64,000 nucleotides of DNA from assembly GCF_036242395.1 (NCBI RefSeq), contig NZ_CP108458.1, positions 6,572,001 through 6,636,000 of the forward strand, written 5' to 3'. Below are positions 1-9,385 of the stretch, piece after piece. The notes beneath the pieces are model-generated. The model was not told where the DNA came from. It did not search any database and worked only from the letters and a program-made list of their open reading frames with translations. Positions within the stretch are counted from its first letter, which is position 1. Every line of letters begins with the position of its first letter. This DNA comes from Kitasatospora sp. NBC_01266 (GTDB lineage Bacteria > Actinomycetota > Actinomycetes > Streptomycetales > Streptomycetaceae). The position numbers and the translations under genes were made by a program.

Positions 1-1300
1 CGACCACGGTCAGCCAGGTGCCCCACATCACGAACCCGCCCAGCAGCCGGTCGGTGCGGCCCGCGCGGCGGCGCGACCAGAGGCCGAACGCCAGGCCGAG
101 GAAGGCGAACGGGTAGAGCCAGCCGACCTGCGGGCCGAACCTGTCCTGGAACAGCTTCAGCCAGCCGCCGTTCATCCCCGGGAAGCCGCCGCCCCCGCCG
201 CCCGGAGCACCGCCTGGCCGGGCGAAGCCGCCACCGGGAGCGGCGCCACCAGGGGCGGCGCCACCGGGAGCCGAGGGCACTGCGCCTGCTGCCCCCGGCG
301 CGCCGCCCCCGAAGCCCGCGTCCGCGCCTCGTGCCCCGCCCCCGAAGCCCCTGCCCGGTGCGCCGCCCTTGCCGCCCCCGCCCCCGCCGCCGAAGCCCAT
401 GGCGGGCACCGACCCGGGCACGTGGATGCCGAACCGCTCCAGTCCGTTGTAGCCGAAGACCATCGAGACCGCGCTGTTGTTGGTGCTGCCGTCCACGTAG
501 GGCCGGTCCTTGGCCGGTACGACCGTCATCATCAGCACCCAGGAGAGCGACACCGCCACGCAGACCGTGCCCGCGAGCAGCAGGTGACCCAGCCGCCGAC
601 GCAGCCCGACGGGTGCCGCCACCAGATACCCGAGGGCCAGGGCCGGCAGGATCATCCAGGCCTGCAGCATCTTGGCCTGGAACCCGACGCCGACCCACAC
701 CCCCGCGAAGACCAGGGACCGCAGCCGCGCGTCCAGCACCGCGCGCTGGTAGCAGTCGGCCGCCAGCACCAGGCAGAAGACCAGCCCGCCGTCCTCCATC
801 GAGTGCCCGAACATCGAGGCGACCACGGGCGTGAAGGTGAGCGCCCCGGCCGCGGCGAGCCCGGCCCTGGGGCCGGCCCAGCGGCGCACCATCCGGTACA
901 TCACCAGGACGCAGATCACGCCCTCGATGCACTGGGGCAGCGCCACCGACCAGGCGTGGAAGCCGAACAGGCGCGCGGACAGGGCCTGCGGGACGAACGA
1001 GCCGGCGATCTTGTCGGGCGTGATGGTGGCCCCGGGGTCCAGCGCCCCGAAGAGCAGCGCCTTCCAGCTCACCGACATGCTCTTCACGGAGTCGGAGTAG
1101 AAGAGCGCGTAGTCGGCGTAGGTCAGCTGCCAGGCGTAGAGGACGGCGGCCACGGCCGCGGTCACCAGCAGGGCGGGTCTGGCCCAGGCGGGTTGGTCGG
1201 CGGGGGAGCGCCAGAACTCCCAGGGCCGGCGGGTGCTCCCGGAGCCGTGCCCGGGAGTCAGCTCGGAATTGGGGGGATGACCGACGACGGTCGCGGACAA
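1..1300 (-). CDS. GT39/ArnT-like membrane glycosyltransferase (3' end outside window)
   Basis: Translating the minus strand from a TTG at 1300 gives an open frame that runs past base 1, so only about 433 residues are seen. The TTG sits 7 nt after an AGGAGG (bases 1308-1313 on the plus strand), which decides the start. The N-terminus is hydrophilic and is followed by several hydrophobic segments. Family-like stretches include YSDSVKSMSVSWKALLFGAL, FGHSMEDGGL, GFQAKMLQAW and FGYNGLERFG. GT39 (PMT/ArnT) enzymes move sugars from polyprenyl-phosphate donors to extracytoplasmic acceptors; the substrate here cannot be told. The segment encoded by about 175-405 is an extended Gly/Ala/Pro-rich loop, as is common in actinobacterial members, followed by another membrane segment. 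The gene stands alone, facing away from the phospholipase-D gene's terminator. Confidence 0.85.
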   Translation of the reverse strand, partial: MSATVVGHPPNSELTPGHGSGSTRRPWEFWRSPADQPAWARPALLVTAAVAAVLYAWQLTYADYALFYSDSVKSMSVSWKALLFGALDPGATITPDKIAGSFVPQALSARLFGFHAWSVALPQCIEGVICVLVMYRMVRRWAGPRAGLAAAGALTFTPVVASMFGHSMEDGGLVFCLVLAADCYQRAVLDARLRSLVFAGVWVGVGFQAKMLQAWMILPALALGYLVAAPVGLRRRLGHLLLAGTVCVAVSLSWVLMMTVVPAKDRPYVDGSTNNSAVSMVFGYNGLERFGIHVPGSVPAMGFGGGGGGGKGGAPGRGFGGGARGADAGFGGGAPGAAGAVPSAPGGAAPGGAAPGGGFARPGGAPGGGGGGFPGMNGGWLKLFQDRFGPQVGWLYPFAFLGLAFGLWSRRRAGRTDRLLGGFVMWGTWLTVV

Positions 1301-1690
1301 GGCGGAACCTCCTGCTGGACGGGAGTATCGACCGAGCTGAGCGGCGACTGGCCCCTCGGTGTTCGGTCCCCCGCCGTGCGCCGACCCCGCCCACCGACGG
1401 ATCCCAGTAGCTGTCCTGCACCTGACACCATCATCCGACCTGACGTTCCGTCAAACAGGTTAAACAGATGAGAAGTTCCTGGGAGACCTTCGGTGCCAGG
1501 CACAGCCCTACCCGGCCGCAGCCCGGTTGATGTCCGCTGCTGCCCGTCCGCCGCCCGGAGGGAAGTGTTGCGGGCGCGTCGGCGGTTCCGCGCGCCGTCG
1601 CCGACCTCGACGCGTCGATGCGTCGATGATTCGCCAGCCCGCCGGGCGTCCCGTCGCGGCGGATGAGTCAACGGCTCGCAGACGACGCGG
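1301..1690. other. Intergenic region upstream of the glycosyltransferase
   Basis: No convincing gene is seen. Open frames here lack family-like sequence and good ribosome binding sites. A TTGACG on the minus strand (about 1448-1453) could be a -35 element for the glycosyltransferase, but no clear -10 follows at the right distance. Confidence 0.4.
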
Positions 1691-1733
1691 AGCAGGGCAC
1701 GCGCCGGGGGATGGCCCTGGCGTGTGCCCTGCT
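1691..1733 (-). terminator. Terminator hairpin after the phospholipase-D-like gene
   Basis: Fifteen-base arms 1691-1705 and 1719-1733 pair completely apart from one G-U, around a 13-base loop. The hairpin begins 34 bases beyond the stop of the minus-strand gene. There is no T-run, as is usual for high-GC actinomycetes. Confidence 0.75.
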
Positions 1734-1766
1734 CTCGGACTCCGGTGGCGATGACGGGCCGTCGGG

Positions 1767-2750
1767 TCAGACGGAGGCGCCGCCCGCGTAGTCGCTGTTG
1801 AACGCGTTCTCGACGACCGACTCCACGCCGGTGTCGGTGAGGATGATCCCCAGCTCGCGGTTGTTGTCGAGCGAGTTGGTGGTCATGTTCATCGAACCGA
1901 CCTCGACCGCGGCGGTCGACAGGCCGTAGTCGGCCACGATCGCCTTGGCGTGGACGTAGAAGCCGGTCGAGGAGGAGTAGCCGACCACGGTGCCGCCGGC
2001 GTTCTCGATCTCGGAGATCTCCGAGGAGTACGAGGACGGGTTCTCGACCACCACGCGCACGGTCACGCCGTTCTGCGCCTGGTTGGCGATCGCGTCGACC
2101 ACGGCCGGGTCGCTGAGCTCCTCCTCCTCGACGTCCAGCGTGGTGGTGGCGCCGTTGATGATGGAGAGCAGTCGGGTGCGCGCGTCGGTGGGGGACCAGA
2201 GCAGGTTGTCGCCGTCACTCGGGGTGATCGACTGGCCGGTGTAGTCGGCGTCGAAGACCTGCTCGATGGAGTTGACGTCGTTGGCGTCGTTGTCGAAGAC
2301 CCCGTAGTCCCGGCTGGTCGAGTAGTACTTCGAGGTCAGGTTGCCGCTCAGGACGAGCGACTCGCTGCCGTCGACCGTGATGGTCTTCTGGTGCGTGTAG
2401 ACGAACTGGGAGGACGACCAGACCACACCCACGCCGGCCTTGGTGAGGGTGTTGTACGCCGCGTTGTTGGTCGAGGTCTCCTTGCGGTCCAGGATCACGC
2501 GCACCGTGACACCCGCGTGCTCGCGGGCGATCAGGTCGTTCACCGCGGTGGTGTCCTGGAGCTCGTACATGGTCATGTCGAGCGTCTTGGTCGCCGAGTT
2601 GATGAAGTTGTAGATCGTGGGCTCGCTGCTGCTGAGCGAGAAGGCGAACGCCGAGTACGTGCTGGTGGCGTGGGCCGGCACACCGGCGGCGAGGGCCGCC
2701 GCACACGCTGTGACGGTGATGGCCGTGCGCCGCATGGACTTGCCGAACAT
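1767..2750 (-). CDS. Secreted phospholipase D-fold protein with two HKD motifs
   Basis: The protein has 327 residues. It starts with a signal peptide (RR at 7-8, a hydrophobic core, a likely cut after the AHA ending at residue 28), so it should be exported. Two phospholipase-D-superfamily HxKxxxxD motifs are intact: H120/K122/D127 and H267/K269/D274, each followed by a small-residue/Asn stretch (SGNLT; GSMNMTTNS). The two-domain architecture and both catalytic motifs predict an active phosphodiesterase on a phospholipid or nucleic acid; the substrate cannot be told. The start is supported by GGGAGAG just upstream. It is monocistronic, with its own hairpin terminator, and it is divergent from GAPDH. 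A palindromic element lies directly upstream. Confidence 0.88.
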   Translation of the reverse strand: MFGKSMRRTAITVTACAAALAAGVPAHATSTYSAFAFSLSSSEPTIYNFINSATKTLDMTMYELQDTTAVNDLIAREHAGVTVRVILDRKETSTNNAAYNTLTKAGVGVVWSSSQFVYTHQKTITVDGSESLVLSGNLTSKYYSTSRDYGVFDNDANDVNSIEQVFDADYTGQSITPSDGDNLLWSPTDARTRLLSIINGATTTLDVEEEELSDPAVVDAIANQAQNGVTVRVVVENPSSYSSEISEIENAGGTVVGYSSSTGFYVHAKAIVADYGLSTAAVEVGSMNMTTNSLDNNRELGIILTDTGVESVVENAFNSDYAGGASV

Positions 2751-2763
2751 GCTTCTCTCCCTA

Positions 2764-2785
2764 CAAGTTGTCTACACAACAAGTG
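2764..2785. promoter_or_regulatory. Imperfect palindrome upstream of the phospholipase-D gene
   Basis: The segment contains TTGTCTACACAA, a dyad with 4-base arms inside a broader ACAAGT/ACTTGT-like symmetry, ending about 14 bases before the ATG. Its position would fit an operator or a transcript-leader element. No regulator gene adjoins it. Confidence 0.3.
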
Positions 2786-2996
2786 ACTTGCTGCTCTCTG
2801 CAGAGCAGAACACCACGCGCGTAGACCCCGCGGAAGGTGCCGGCGGGTTAACTTGTCATGTACTTAGGAGCGGTTTCCTGACCATTCAGGCAAGCCGGGC
2901 AGCGGAGCGCGGGCGGCGGGAGCGGTCGGGGCGACAGTGAGCAACCTCTCGCGGCGCTCAGGCCGGTCCGCCCGCATGGCCACCAGGGCCGATAGC

Positions 2997-3002
2997 TAAT
3001 AT
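2997..3002 (+). promoter_or_regulatory. Possible -10 element of the GAPDH gene
   Basis: TAATAT stands out in otherwise GC-rich DNA, 34 bases before the GTG start of GAPDH. No good -35 hexamer is seen at the expected spacing. Confidence 0.35.
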
Positions 3003-3035
3003 GAGAGCATCGCTCCTAGCTCGAAAGATGAACTT

Positions 3036-4481
3036 GTGACTGTCAATGAAGACGTGTTCACGAACTGGAAGAACCGCGAGGAGATCGCGGAGTCGATGAT
3101 CCCGATCATCGGGAGGCTGCACCGGGAGCGGGACGTCACCGTCCTGCTGCACAGCCGCTCCCTGGTGAACAAGTCGGTGATCAGCATCCTCAAGACTCAC
3201 CGGTTCGCCCGCCAGATCGCCGGCGAGGAGCTCTCGGTCACCGAGACTCTTCCGTTCCTGCAGGCCCTCACCACGCTCGACCTGGGCCCTTCCCAGATCG
3301 ACATCGGCATGCTCGCCGCGACCTACAAGACCGACGACCGCGGTCTGTCGGTGGCGGAGTTCACCGCCGAGGCCGTCGCCGGTGCCACGGGCGCCAACAA
3401 GCTGGCCCGCCGCGAGCCGCGTGATGTCGTCCTGTACGGGTTCGGCCGGATCGGCCGCCTGCTCGCCCGCCTGCTGATCGAGAAGGCCGGCTCGGGCAAC
3501 GGTCTGCGGCTGCGGGCCATCGTCGTGCGCAACAGTGGCGGTGAGGACCTGGTCAAGCGCGCCTCGCTGCTGCGGCGCGACTCCATCCACGGCCAGTTCC
3601 AGGGCACGATCACCGTGGACGAGGCGCGCAACAAGATCATCGCCAACGGTCACGAGATCACCGTGATCTACTCCGACGACCCGACGACGGTCGACTACAC
3701 GGAGTACGGGATCAACAACGCCATCCTCATCGACAACACCGGCCGGTGGCGGGACCGCGAGGGCCTCTCCAAGCACCTGCGCCCCGGGGTCGACAAGGTG
3801 GTGCTGACCGCGCCGGGCAAGGGCGACGTCCCCAACATCGTGCACGGCGTCAACCACGACACGATCAAGCCGGACGAGCAGATCATCTCCTGCGCCTCCT
3901 GCACCACCAACGCGATCGTCCCGCCGCTGAAGGCGATGGCCGACGAGTACGGCGTGCTGCGCGGCCACGTGGAGACCGTCCACTCGTTCACCAATGACCA
4001 GAACCTGCTGGACAACTACCACAGCTCCGACCGCCGTGGTCGTTCGGCACCGCTCAACATGGTGATCACCGAGACCGGTGCCGCCTCGGCCGTCGCCAAG
4101 GCGCTGCCCGAGCTGAAGGCGCCGATCACCGGCAGCTCGATCCGCGTCCCGGTGCCGGACGTCTCGATCGCGATCCTCAACCTGCAGCTGGCGCGCGAGA
4201 CCAACCGCGCGGAGGTCCTCGACTACCTCCGCAACGTCTCGCTGGCCTCGCCGCTCAAGCGCCAGATCGACTTCATCAGCGCTCCCGACGCGGTCTCCAG
4301 CGACTTCATCGGTTCGCGCCACGCCTCGATCGTCGATGCCGGTGCCACCAAGGTCGATGGCGACAACGCGATCCTCTACCTGTGGTACGACAACGAGTTC
4401 GGCTACTCCTGCCAGGTCGTCCGGGTCGTCCAGCACGTCTCCGGCGTGGAGTACCCGACCTACCCGGTCCCGGCGGTCTGA
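3036..4481 (+). CDS. gap: Glyceraldehyde-3-phosphate dehydrogenase, long (481-residue) type
   Basis: This enzyme oxidises glyceraldehyde-3-phosphate to 1,3-bisphosphoglycerate with NAD(P). The dinucleotide-binding glycine motif GFGRIGR begins at about residue 135. The catalytic cysteine is C289 within SCASCTTNA, and the C-terminus has the typical WYDNEFGYSCQVVR. Classical GAPDHs have about 330-340 residues. This one carries about 130 extra N-terminal residues (a helical, charged segment starting TVNEDVFTNW), typical of the actinobacterial and other long GAPDH class. The GTG start at 3036 was chosen because the conserved extension begins there; the ribosome site is weak. The gene is monocistronic with a strong hairpin after the stop. 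It is probably an unrelated housekeeping gene bordering the RiPP cluster. Confidence 0.95.
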   Translation: MTVNEDVFTNWKNREEIAESMIPIIGRLHRERDVTVLLHSRSLVNKSVISILKTHRFARQIAGEELSVTETLPFLQALTTLDLGPSQIDIGMLAATYKTDDRGLSVAEFTAEAVAGATGANKLARREPRDVVLYGFGRIGRLLARLLIEKAGSGNGLRLRAIVVRNSGGEDLVKRASLLRRDSIHGQFQGTITVDEARNKIIANGHEITVIYSDDPTTVDYTEYGINNAILIDNTGRWRDREGLSKHLRPGVDKVVLTAPGKGDVPNIVHGVNHDTIKPDEQIISCASCTTNAIVPPLKAMADEYGVLRGHVETVHSFTNDQNLLDNYHSSDRRGRSAPLNMVITETGAASAVAKALPELKAPITGSSIRVPVPDVSIAILNLQLARETNRAEVLDYLRNVSLASPLKRQIDFISAPDAVSSDFIGSRHASIVDAGATKVDGDNAILYLWYDNEFGYSCQVVRVVQHVSGVEYPTYPVPAV

Positions 4482-4511
4482 CCCCGGCGAACGCCGGTCT
4501 GATCCCGCATC

Positions 4512-4555
4512 CCGCCGCCCGCACCCGTCAGGTGCGGGCGGCGGCTTTGTGCTTT
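4512..4555 (+). terminator. Strong intrinsic terminator after GAPDH
   Basis: Perfect 14-bp arms (4512-4525 and 4531-4544) surround a CGTCA loop and are followed by CTTTGTGCTTT. The hairpin lies between the convergent GAPDH and YcaO genes and may serve both. Confidence 0.85.
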
Positions 4556-4567
4556 CCTGACGCACCG

Positions 4568-6499
4568 TCAGGGAAACGGGTGCGGGTGGGGGTTGAGGGC
4601 GGGCGGGGTCAGGGCGGCGGGGGTGCGGCCGAGCCGGTGCGGGACGGTCAGCAGGCGGGGCAGGCCCTCGGTGCGGCGCAGCTGGTGGCCGAAGGTCATC
4701 GGGAGCAGGCCGGGGACGATGACCTTGGCGCAGGCCAGGTCCGCCGCGCGGTGGACCGAGGTGGTCTGGTCGACCACGATCACCTCCAGGCCGTCGCTCG
4801 CGTAGCGGTCCACCAGGGCGTCGAGGTCGGCCCGCAGGTCGTCGCGGGCGGGCCACGGGTAGGCGGCGGACAGCTCGCGGATGTCGCGGCGGCCGTTGGC
4901 GGGCGAGAGCAGGAAGTCGAAGCGGTCGAAGGTGCCCGGGTCGCAGTAGAGCAGCGCGTGGTCGTCCATCTGCCGGACCAGCTCCGGGTCCGCGCGCATC
5001 GCGGCGGCCCGCTCGCGCTGGTCGGGATAGAGCGACAGGTAGACCTCGGTGACGGCGGACAGCTCCTGGAGGGCGGCGGCGATGCCGCGCTCGGGGTGCA
5101 GCGCGGAGCCGGCCGCGCAGAACGCCTTCGGGCGCGCCGGGGCCGCGCCGTCGAGCGAGTCGCTGGTCGAGTCGTCGATCGCCATCGCCCAGAAGCTCGG
5201 CACCCGCTGCTCCATGGTGATGTCGAACACTTCGATCCGGTAGCCGGTGCGCGCGGTGATCCGCTGCGCCATCAGCGGGACCCGGGTGTCCCGGGCGCCG
5301 CTGAGGTCGATCGACGGTGCGGGCATCCGGGCGTACCAGGTCAGCAGGAAGGCGTCGCGTTCGGCGAGTTCGAGCAGCCCGTACAGGGCGGCCTCCTCCA
5401 GGCAGCTGCCCAGGGCGCAGCCGTTGGAGATCTCCGAGACGAACGGCCGCACCCGCTGCCCGTCCGGCTGGTGGCGGCCCACCCGGTAGTAGGCCAGGCT
5501 CTCCGGGACGAGCACCGGCTCGGCCCGGGTGAAGGAGTAGCCCCAGACCCAGGGGAGTTCCAGCTCCTCGTGGTAGCGCTGGAACGGGAAGCCGGGCTCC
5601 GCGTAGCGGTGCGCCGGGTGGCCGCCCACGCTCGCCGGGTCCAACGCGGCTGCGCCCAGGGCGCGGTGGCTGCCGGTGACGACGGTGCGGCGCCCGCCGG
5701 GACGCCCGCCGCCGAGCCGCTCCAGGGCCTCGGCGAGGGCGGTCACCCGGGCGGAGCGGTAGTCCAGCGAGCGACCGTAGCCGCCGTCCACCGAGTCGGG
5801 CGGCCCGGTGACCGAGGTGACCATCGGGAAGGCGTACACCCCGCGCGGGCGGACGTTCTTGATCACGCCGGTCTCGTCGTCGACAAACAGCGCCTCCAAC
5901 GCCTCGGTCTCGGCGGTCAGTTCGCGCAGTCGCAGGACGGCCGGATCCGGCTTGGGCAGCGGCACGGCGCGCACGGTGGCGAGTTCGGGCGAGTCGGGCG
6001 GCAGCGCGGCGCAGGCGGGGCAGTGCGGGTCCGGCAGGAAGCGGTGCCGGGAGATGCCCAGCGTGCTGAGGTCGATCATCACCACCTCGTCCGCCGGCGC
6101 GGTCAGTTGACGATGCGTCAGGGTGGCTGCCAGCTCGGCGGCCAGCGGGGTCAGCAGCGGCGAGACCGTCGCGGCCAGCCGGTCGGCATGCTGCCTGGAC
6201 AGTTCGGCGTGCTCGGTGGCGTCCTCGCGGGCGCCGGCCCGGCGCTCGGCCACGCACACGTCGCAGCCGGGGTGGCCCGGGCGCACCAGCGGGCCGATCA
6301 CGATCCGGTCCAGCTCGCCGCGCACCGCGAGCCAGGCGCCGCCCTCGGCCCGCGCGGCGGTGGCGAGCCGGTCGGCCGCGCCGGGGGAGTCGGCGGCGAG
6401 GACGGTGAGCGGGCGAGGGGCGAGCGGCTGGACGGCGGCGAGGGCGCTGCCGAGCAGCCCGTCGTCGTGCCTCAGCTGGACGGGGTGCAGGTCAGGCAT
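4568..6499 (-). CDS. YcaO azoline cyclodehydratase (SagD/TclJ family)
   Basis: The 643-residue protein has an N-terminal region with two CxxC pairs (GCDVC near residue 78, HCPAC near residue 160), the zinc site typical of the E1-like/SagD N-domain. A full YcaO domain follows from about residue 230. The ATP-binding signature is visible: EISNGCALG, then EEAALYGLLELAERDAF (about 355-385), and later AALQELSAVTE. The C-terminus ends HPHPFP, matching the PxPxP-type tail of azoline-forming YcaO enzymes. It should use ATP to turn Cys (and perhaps Ser) of the precursor into thiazolines/oxazolines, with an RRE partner protein delivering the leader. It is the last gene of the operon; its ATG overlaps the upstream stop by 8 bases. 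Confidence 0.9.
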   Translation of the reverse strand: MPDLHPVQLRHDDGLLGSALAAVQPLAPRPLTVLAADSPGAADRLATAARAEGGAWLAVRGELDRIVIGPLVRPGHPGCDVCVAERRAGAREDATEHAELSRQHADRLAATVSPLLTPLAAELAATLTHRQLTAPADEVVMIDLSTLGISRHRFLPDPHCPACAALPPDSPELATVRAVPLPKPDPAVLRLRELTAETEALEALFVDDETGVIKNVRPRGVYAFPMVTSVTGPPDSVDGGYGRSLDYRSARVTALAEALERLGGGRPGGRRTVVTGSHRALGAAALDPASVGGHPAHRYAEPGFPFQRYHEELELPWVWGYSFTRAEPVLVPESLAYYRVGRHQPDGQRVRPFVSEISNGCALGSCLEEAALYGLLELAERDAFLLTWYARMPAPSIDLSGARDTRVPLMAQRITARTGYRIEVFDITMEQRVPSFWAMAIDDSTSDSLDGAAPARPKAFCAAGSALHPERGIAAALQELSAVTEVYLSLYPDQRERAAAMRADPELVRQMDDHALLYCDPGTFDRFDFLLSPANGRRDIRELSAAYPWPARDDLRADLDALVDRYASDGLEVIVVDQTTSVHRAADLACAKVIVPGLLPMTFGHQLRRTEGLPRLLTVPHRLGRTPAALTPPALNPHPHPFP

Positions 6500-7976
6500 G
6501 GTGGCTCACCGCTTTGACGACGTAGGGGAGGACTGCGGCCAGCGCGGGGTCGTGGTCGAGCGGCACCAGCACGGTGTCCGGCCCGCCGTGGCCGCGCCGG
6601 GCGGCGGCGACCGCCGCGTCCCAGTCCCGGCCCGAGCCGACGCCGGGCTCGGCGGGCTCGGCGGGTGAGTCGGGTGAGCCGGCCGGGGCGGCCGGGTCGG
6701 TGAAGACGGCGGCGGCCGGCACCAGGACGGCTTCGCCGCGCTCGGGGGACCAGGCCCAGAGTGCCGGGCGGCCGTCGGCGCCGGGCAGGCAGCGGCGCGG
6801 GTCGAGGCAGCGGGCGGCATACCGCTCCAGCGCGCTGCGGGCGGCGGCGATCCGGGCGGCGGCGAAGTCCACCCCGCTGCCGCGCACTTGGTGGTGCGTG
6901 CCGTCGGCCGGGTCGCGGAGCGTCGCCCAGGTCGAGCAGTCCGGCAGTTGGAGCAGTGAGCCTTCGTCGATCTCGGCGAGCAGGCCGGTGCGCGGGTCCA
7001 CGCAGCCGATCGCTAGCCGGGAGAACGTCTCGTCGGCCATCGCCGGGCCCTGCGCGAGCCCGCTGATCCGGGCGCGGAACTGCTCGCGCGTCTGCGCGGT
7101 GGCGGGCAGAGCGGCGGGATGCGGGTGGTAGCGGTGCCGGGTGGTGGTGAGCGTGGCCAGGTCCAGCCGGAGCAGCTCGCGCGGCGCGGGGGCGGGCGGT
7201 TCGGCGGCGGGTGGTTCGGTGGCGGTGTACGCCTGCTGGAGCAGGTGGACCAGCAGGGCGGCGATGACGGCGGTCGGTGCGGCGCCGGGGTCGGGGTCGG
7301 TGCCGGTCGGTGTGGTCGCGGTCGGCGCCGGTCGGCTGCCGGTCACCCGCAGCCAGGCGCCCGCCCAGCCGCCGCCCGCCGGGTCCTCGCCCGGCCGCCG
7401 GACCGGGCCGAGCCAGGCCGCGTCGCCGTGGTGCGCGGCCTGGGCGAACCACTGGCCGCCGCTCCCGCACAACTCGTCGAGCCGGTGCGCGAGGTCGACG
7501 GCACCGGGCCGGGCCAGGTGCAGCACGGCGTCATGCGTGGTCGCCTGCTCGGCGATCAGCCGGACGTCGGCCGGGCCCAGCACCGTGACGGCGCCGGTGA
7601 CCCCGCTGCGGCGCAGCGCCCGCTCCAGCGCCGCGCCCTCGGCCGGCCCGGCGACGGCGAGCACCCGCAGTCGGGTGTAGGCGCGTTGGCGCTCCGCCGG
7701 TCGTTGGTCCGCCAGATCCTCCAGCAGCGCCAGCGACTCCAGCCGGTCGAGCACACCGGTGACCAGCAGGTGGCGCTGCGGCGGCAGTTGGGCCAGCAGC
7801 TGCGCCACCGTGCGGGTGCCGTCCAGGAACGGTGCCAGGCGCTCGATCCAGCTGTGGATGCCGGGCTCGGCGAGCAGCTGGACCCCTCGGCTGCTGCGCA
7901 CGTAGGCCGCGTCCTGCCCGGTGGGGACGGTGAAGACGTCGGCGCGCAGCCGGGGCAGGGTCTGCGGTGTCACCAT
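6492..7976 (-). CDS. RRE/E1-like partner protein with degenerate YcaO-like C-terminus
   Basis: The protein has 494 residues. Residues 1-90 resemble a RiPP recognition element (winged helix; FTVPTGQDAAYVRSSRGVQL, then FLDGTRTVAQLLAQLP). The middle looks like the E1/ocin-ThiF fold without an obvious nucleotide motif. From about residue 310 the sequence resembles a YcaO start (GCVDPRTGLLAEI, GSGVDFAAARIAAARSALERYAAR) and a YcaO end (VLVPLDHDPALAAVLPYVVKAV), but the long central ATP-binding part is missing. It therefore probably binds leader peptide rather than catalyses, either as partner of the catalytic YcaO immediately downstream or for another step. The gene overlaps both neighbours. Assignment as a TOMM leader-binding protein is firm; calling the tail a relic of YcaO is inference. 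Confidence 0.75.
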   Translation of the reverse strand: MVTPQTLPRLRADVFTVPTGQDAAYVRSSRGVQLLAEPGIHSWIERLAPFLDGTRTVAQLLAQLPPQRHLLVTGVLDRLESLALLEDLADQRPAERQRAYTRLRVLAVAGPAEGAALERALRRSGVTGAVTVLGPADVRLIAEQATTHDAVLHLARPGAVDLAHRLDELCGSGGQWFAQAAHHGDAAWLGPVRRPGEDPAGGGWAGAWLRVTGSRPAPTATTPTGTDPDPGAAPTAVIAALLVHLLQQAYTATEPPAAEPPAPAPRELLRLDLATLTTTRHRYHPHPAALPATAQTREQFRARISGLAQGPAMADETFSRLAIGCVDPRTGLLAEIDEGSLLQLPDCSTWATLRDPADGTHHQVRGSGVDFAAARIAAARSALERYAARCLDPRRCLPGADGRPALWAWSPERGEAVLVPAAAVFTDPAAPAGSPDSPAEPAEPGVGSGRDWDAAVAAARRGHGGPDTVLVPLDHDPALAAVLPYVVKAVSHHA

Positions 7977-9385
7977 CGGCCGGCTCCTCCTGTTCGGGTG
8001 TCGGCGGTTGGTGTGTCGGCGGTTCGGGCGCCCGCCGGCCGGCCGGGCTGCTGTTCGGGGGTGCTGCCGACCTGCGCGGGGCCCACCAGCGCCACCAGCA
8101 GGGTGGTCCTGGAGCCGGCCGCTTCCCCGAGCAGCGCGTCGGCGCCCTCGATCAGGAAGTCGCAGTGCAGCCGGCTGCCGAGCGAGCGGCCCGCTGCCCG
8201 GGACGGTACGGGCTGCGCCGCCGCCGCGAGGCAGACCCGCTGGCCGGCGATCCCGGCCGCCAGGTTCTGCATCCGGTACCAGCGGTCACCGAAGCGCGGA
8301 TAGCCGCGCTCGTAGTCGCCGGTGACCAGGACGGCGAAGGCCGCTTCGTAGCAGGCGACGGCACTGGGACCGACCGGGAAGAGCGCGCCCGGCGGCGGCC
8401 CGTCGCCGACCCGGTGCAGCTGCCCCGAGCCGGGGTCGTGCCGGTAGCAGCCGGGGGCGACGCCCTCGACCCGGTTGACCAGACAGTAGGGCTCGATACC
8501 GGCGAACCCGTCGATGGCGCCGTCGCCCGAGTCGGTGACCCGGGCGGCGGCGAGGACGGCGTCGAGCTCCGCGCGGCTCACCGCCACGGGGTGGAAGCCG
8601 CCGCGCGCCGAGCGCCGCTCCCCGAAAGCGCTCGCCGGGAACGCGGCGGCACGGGGCGCGGTGGCCGGCGGTGCGGCGGCCGGCGGTGCGGTCGCCAGCG
8701 GCGGGGCGGCCGGGAGCACCTCGGCCGGCCCGGTGGTGACGACCGCCCGCACGCTCTCCACCGCCGGGTCGAGGCCGAGGAGTTCGGCCAAGCCGGCCTC
8801 GTCGAACCGGCTGTGCAACTGGGCGGTCAGCCCCGCCGCCGCCCAGAGCGCGAGCGCCTGCCCCGCCAACACGCCCGTGTCCAGCACCTGGAGCCGACGG
8901 CCGAACTCGCCGTACCGGACGGTGTTCCGCTCCCTAGCACAGCTGAGCACCAGGACCAGCGCCGGTTCGCCGACCGGGGGATCGGCGAGTCGGCCGACGA
9001 TCTCCGCGCGCCGATCCGCGCCGCTCAACTGCTCCAACGCGTGGGCGGTGGGCAGATAGTGGGCCAGGCCGAGCCGCGGCGCCGCGACGTAGACCTCGCA
9101 CGGGTACACCCCGCCGCCGGACGGCACCGGTCGGGCCGCCGTCACCCCGCCGATCGACCAGAGCAGCCGGGTCACCCCGTAGAGCGAGCCGAGCAGGTCG
9201 CCGAGCTGCGCGCCGGGGCCGATCTCGGCGGCGGGCGGGTAGTTGAGCGGGTGCAGCGGGGTGTGCGGGAAGCTTCGCGGCGCGGGCACCGCCGTGCGCG
9301 CCGTTCCCGGGCCGGCGGGGCGCGGCAGTCGGCTGCCGAACTCCTGGTGGTAGCGGCGGGCAGCCGCACCCGGTGGCGCCGTCAC
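7970..9385 (-). CDS. SagB-type FMN dehydrogenase, two nitroreductase-like domains
   Basis: This enzyme would oxidise azolines to thiazoles/oxazoles with FMN. The GTG at 9385 gives 471 residues and forms a GTGA overlap with the upstream stop; longer in-frame starts inside the neighbour lack family sequence. The first domain has the SagB-like PSGGGVYPCEVYVAAP (about residues 90-105) and LLGSLYGVTR. A second nitroreductase-like half carries RRSARGGFHPVAVSRAELDAVL, EPYCLVNRVEGVAPGCYRHD and GDRWYRMQNLAAGIAGQRV. Two fused halves are usual for actinobacterial TOMM dehydrogenases. A second complete dehydrogenase is encoded in the same operon at 14270-15574. The gene sits between the LanB-C-like and RRE genes. 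Confidence 0.88.
   Translation of the reverse strand: MTAPPGAAARRYHQEFGSRLPRPAGPGTARTAVPAPRSFPHTPLHPLNYPPAAEIGPGAQLGDLLGSLYGVTRLLWSIGGVTAARPVPSGGGVYPCEVYVAAPRLGLAHYLPTAHALEQLSGADRRAEIVGRLADPPVGEPALVLVLSCARERNTVRYGEFGRRLQVLDTGVLAGQALALWAAAGLTAQLHSRFDEAGLAELLGLDPAVESVRAVVTTGPAEVLPAAPPLATAPPAAAPPATAPRAAAFPASAFGERRSARGGFHPVAVSRAELDAVLAAARVTDSGDGAIDGFAGIEPYCLVNRVEGVAPGCYRHDPGSGQLHRVGDGPPPGALFPVGPSAVACYEAAFAVLVTGDYERGYPRFGDRWYRMQNLAAGIAGQRVCLAAAAQPVPSRAAGRSLGSRLHCDFLIEGADALLGEAAGSRTTLLVALVGPAQVGSTPEQQPGRPAGARTADTPTADTRTGGAGRW

Noticed and set aside
1258..1671. A 137-codon minus-strand frame before the glycosyltransferase.
   Set aside because: No motif and no ribosome site; it overlaps the well-supported TTG start region of the glycosyltransferase in another frame.
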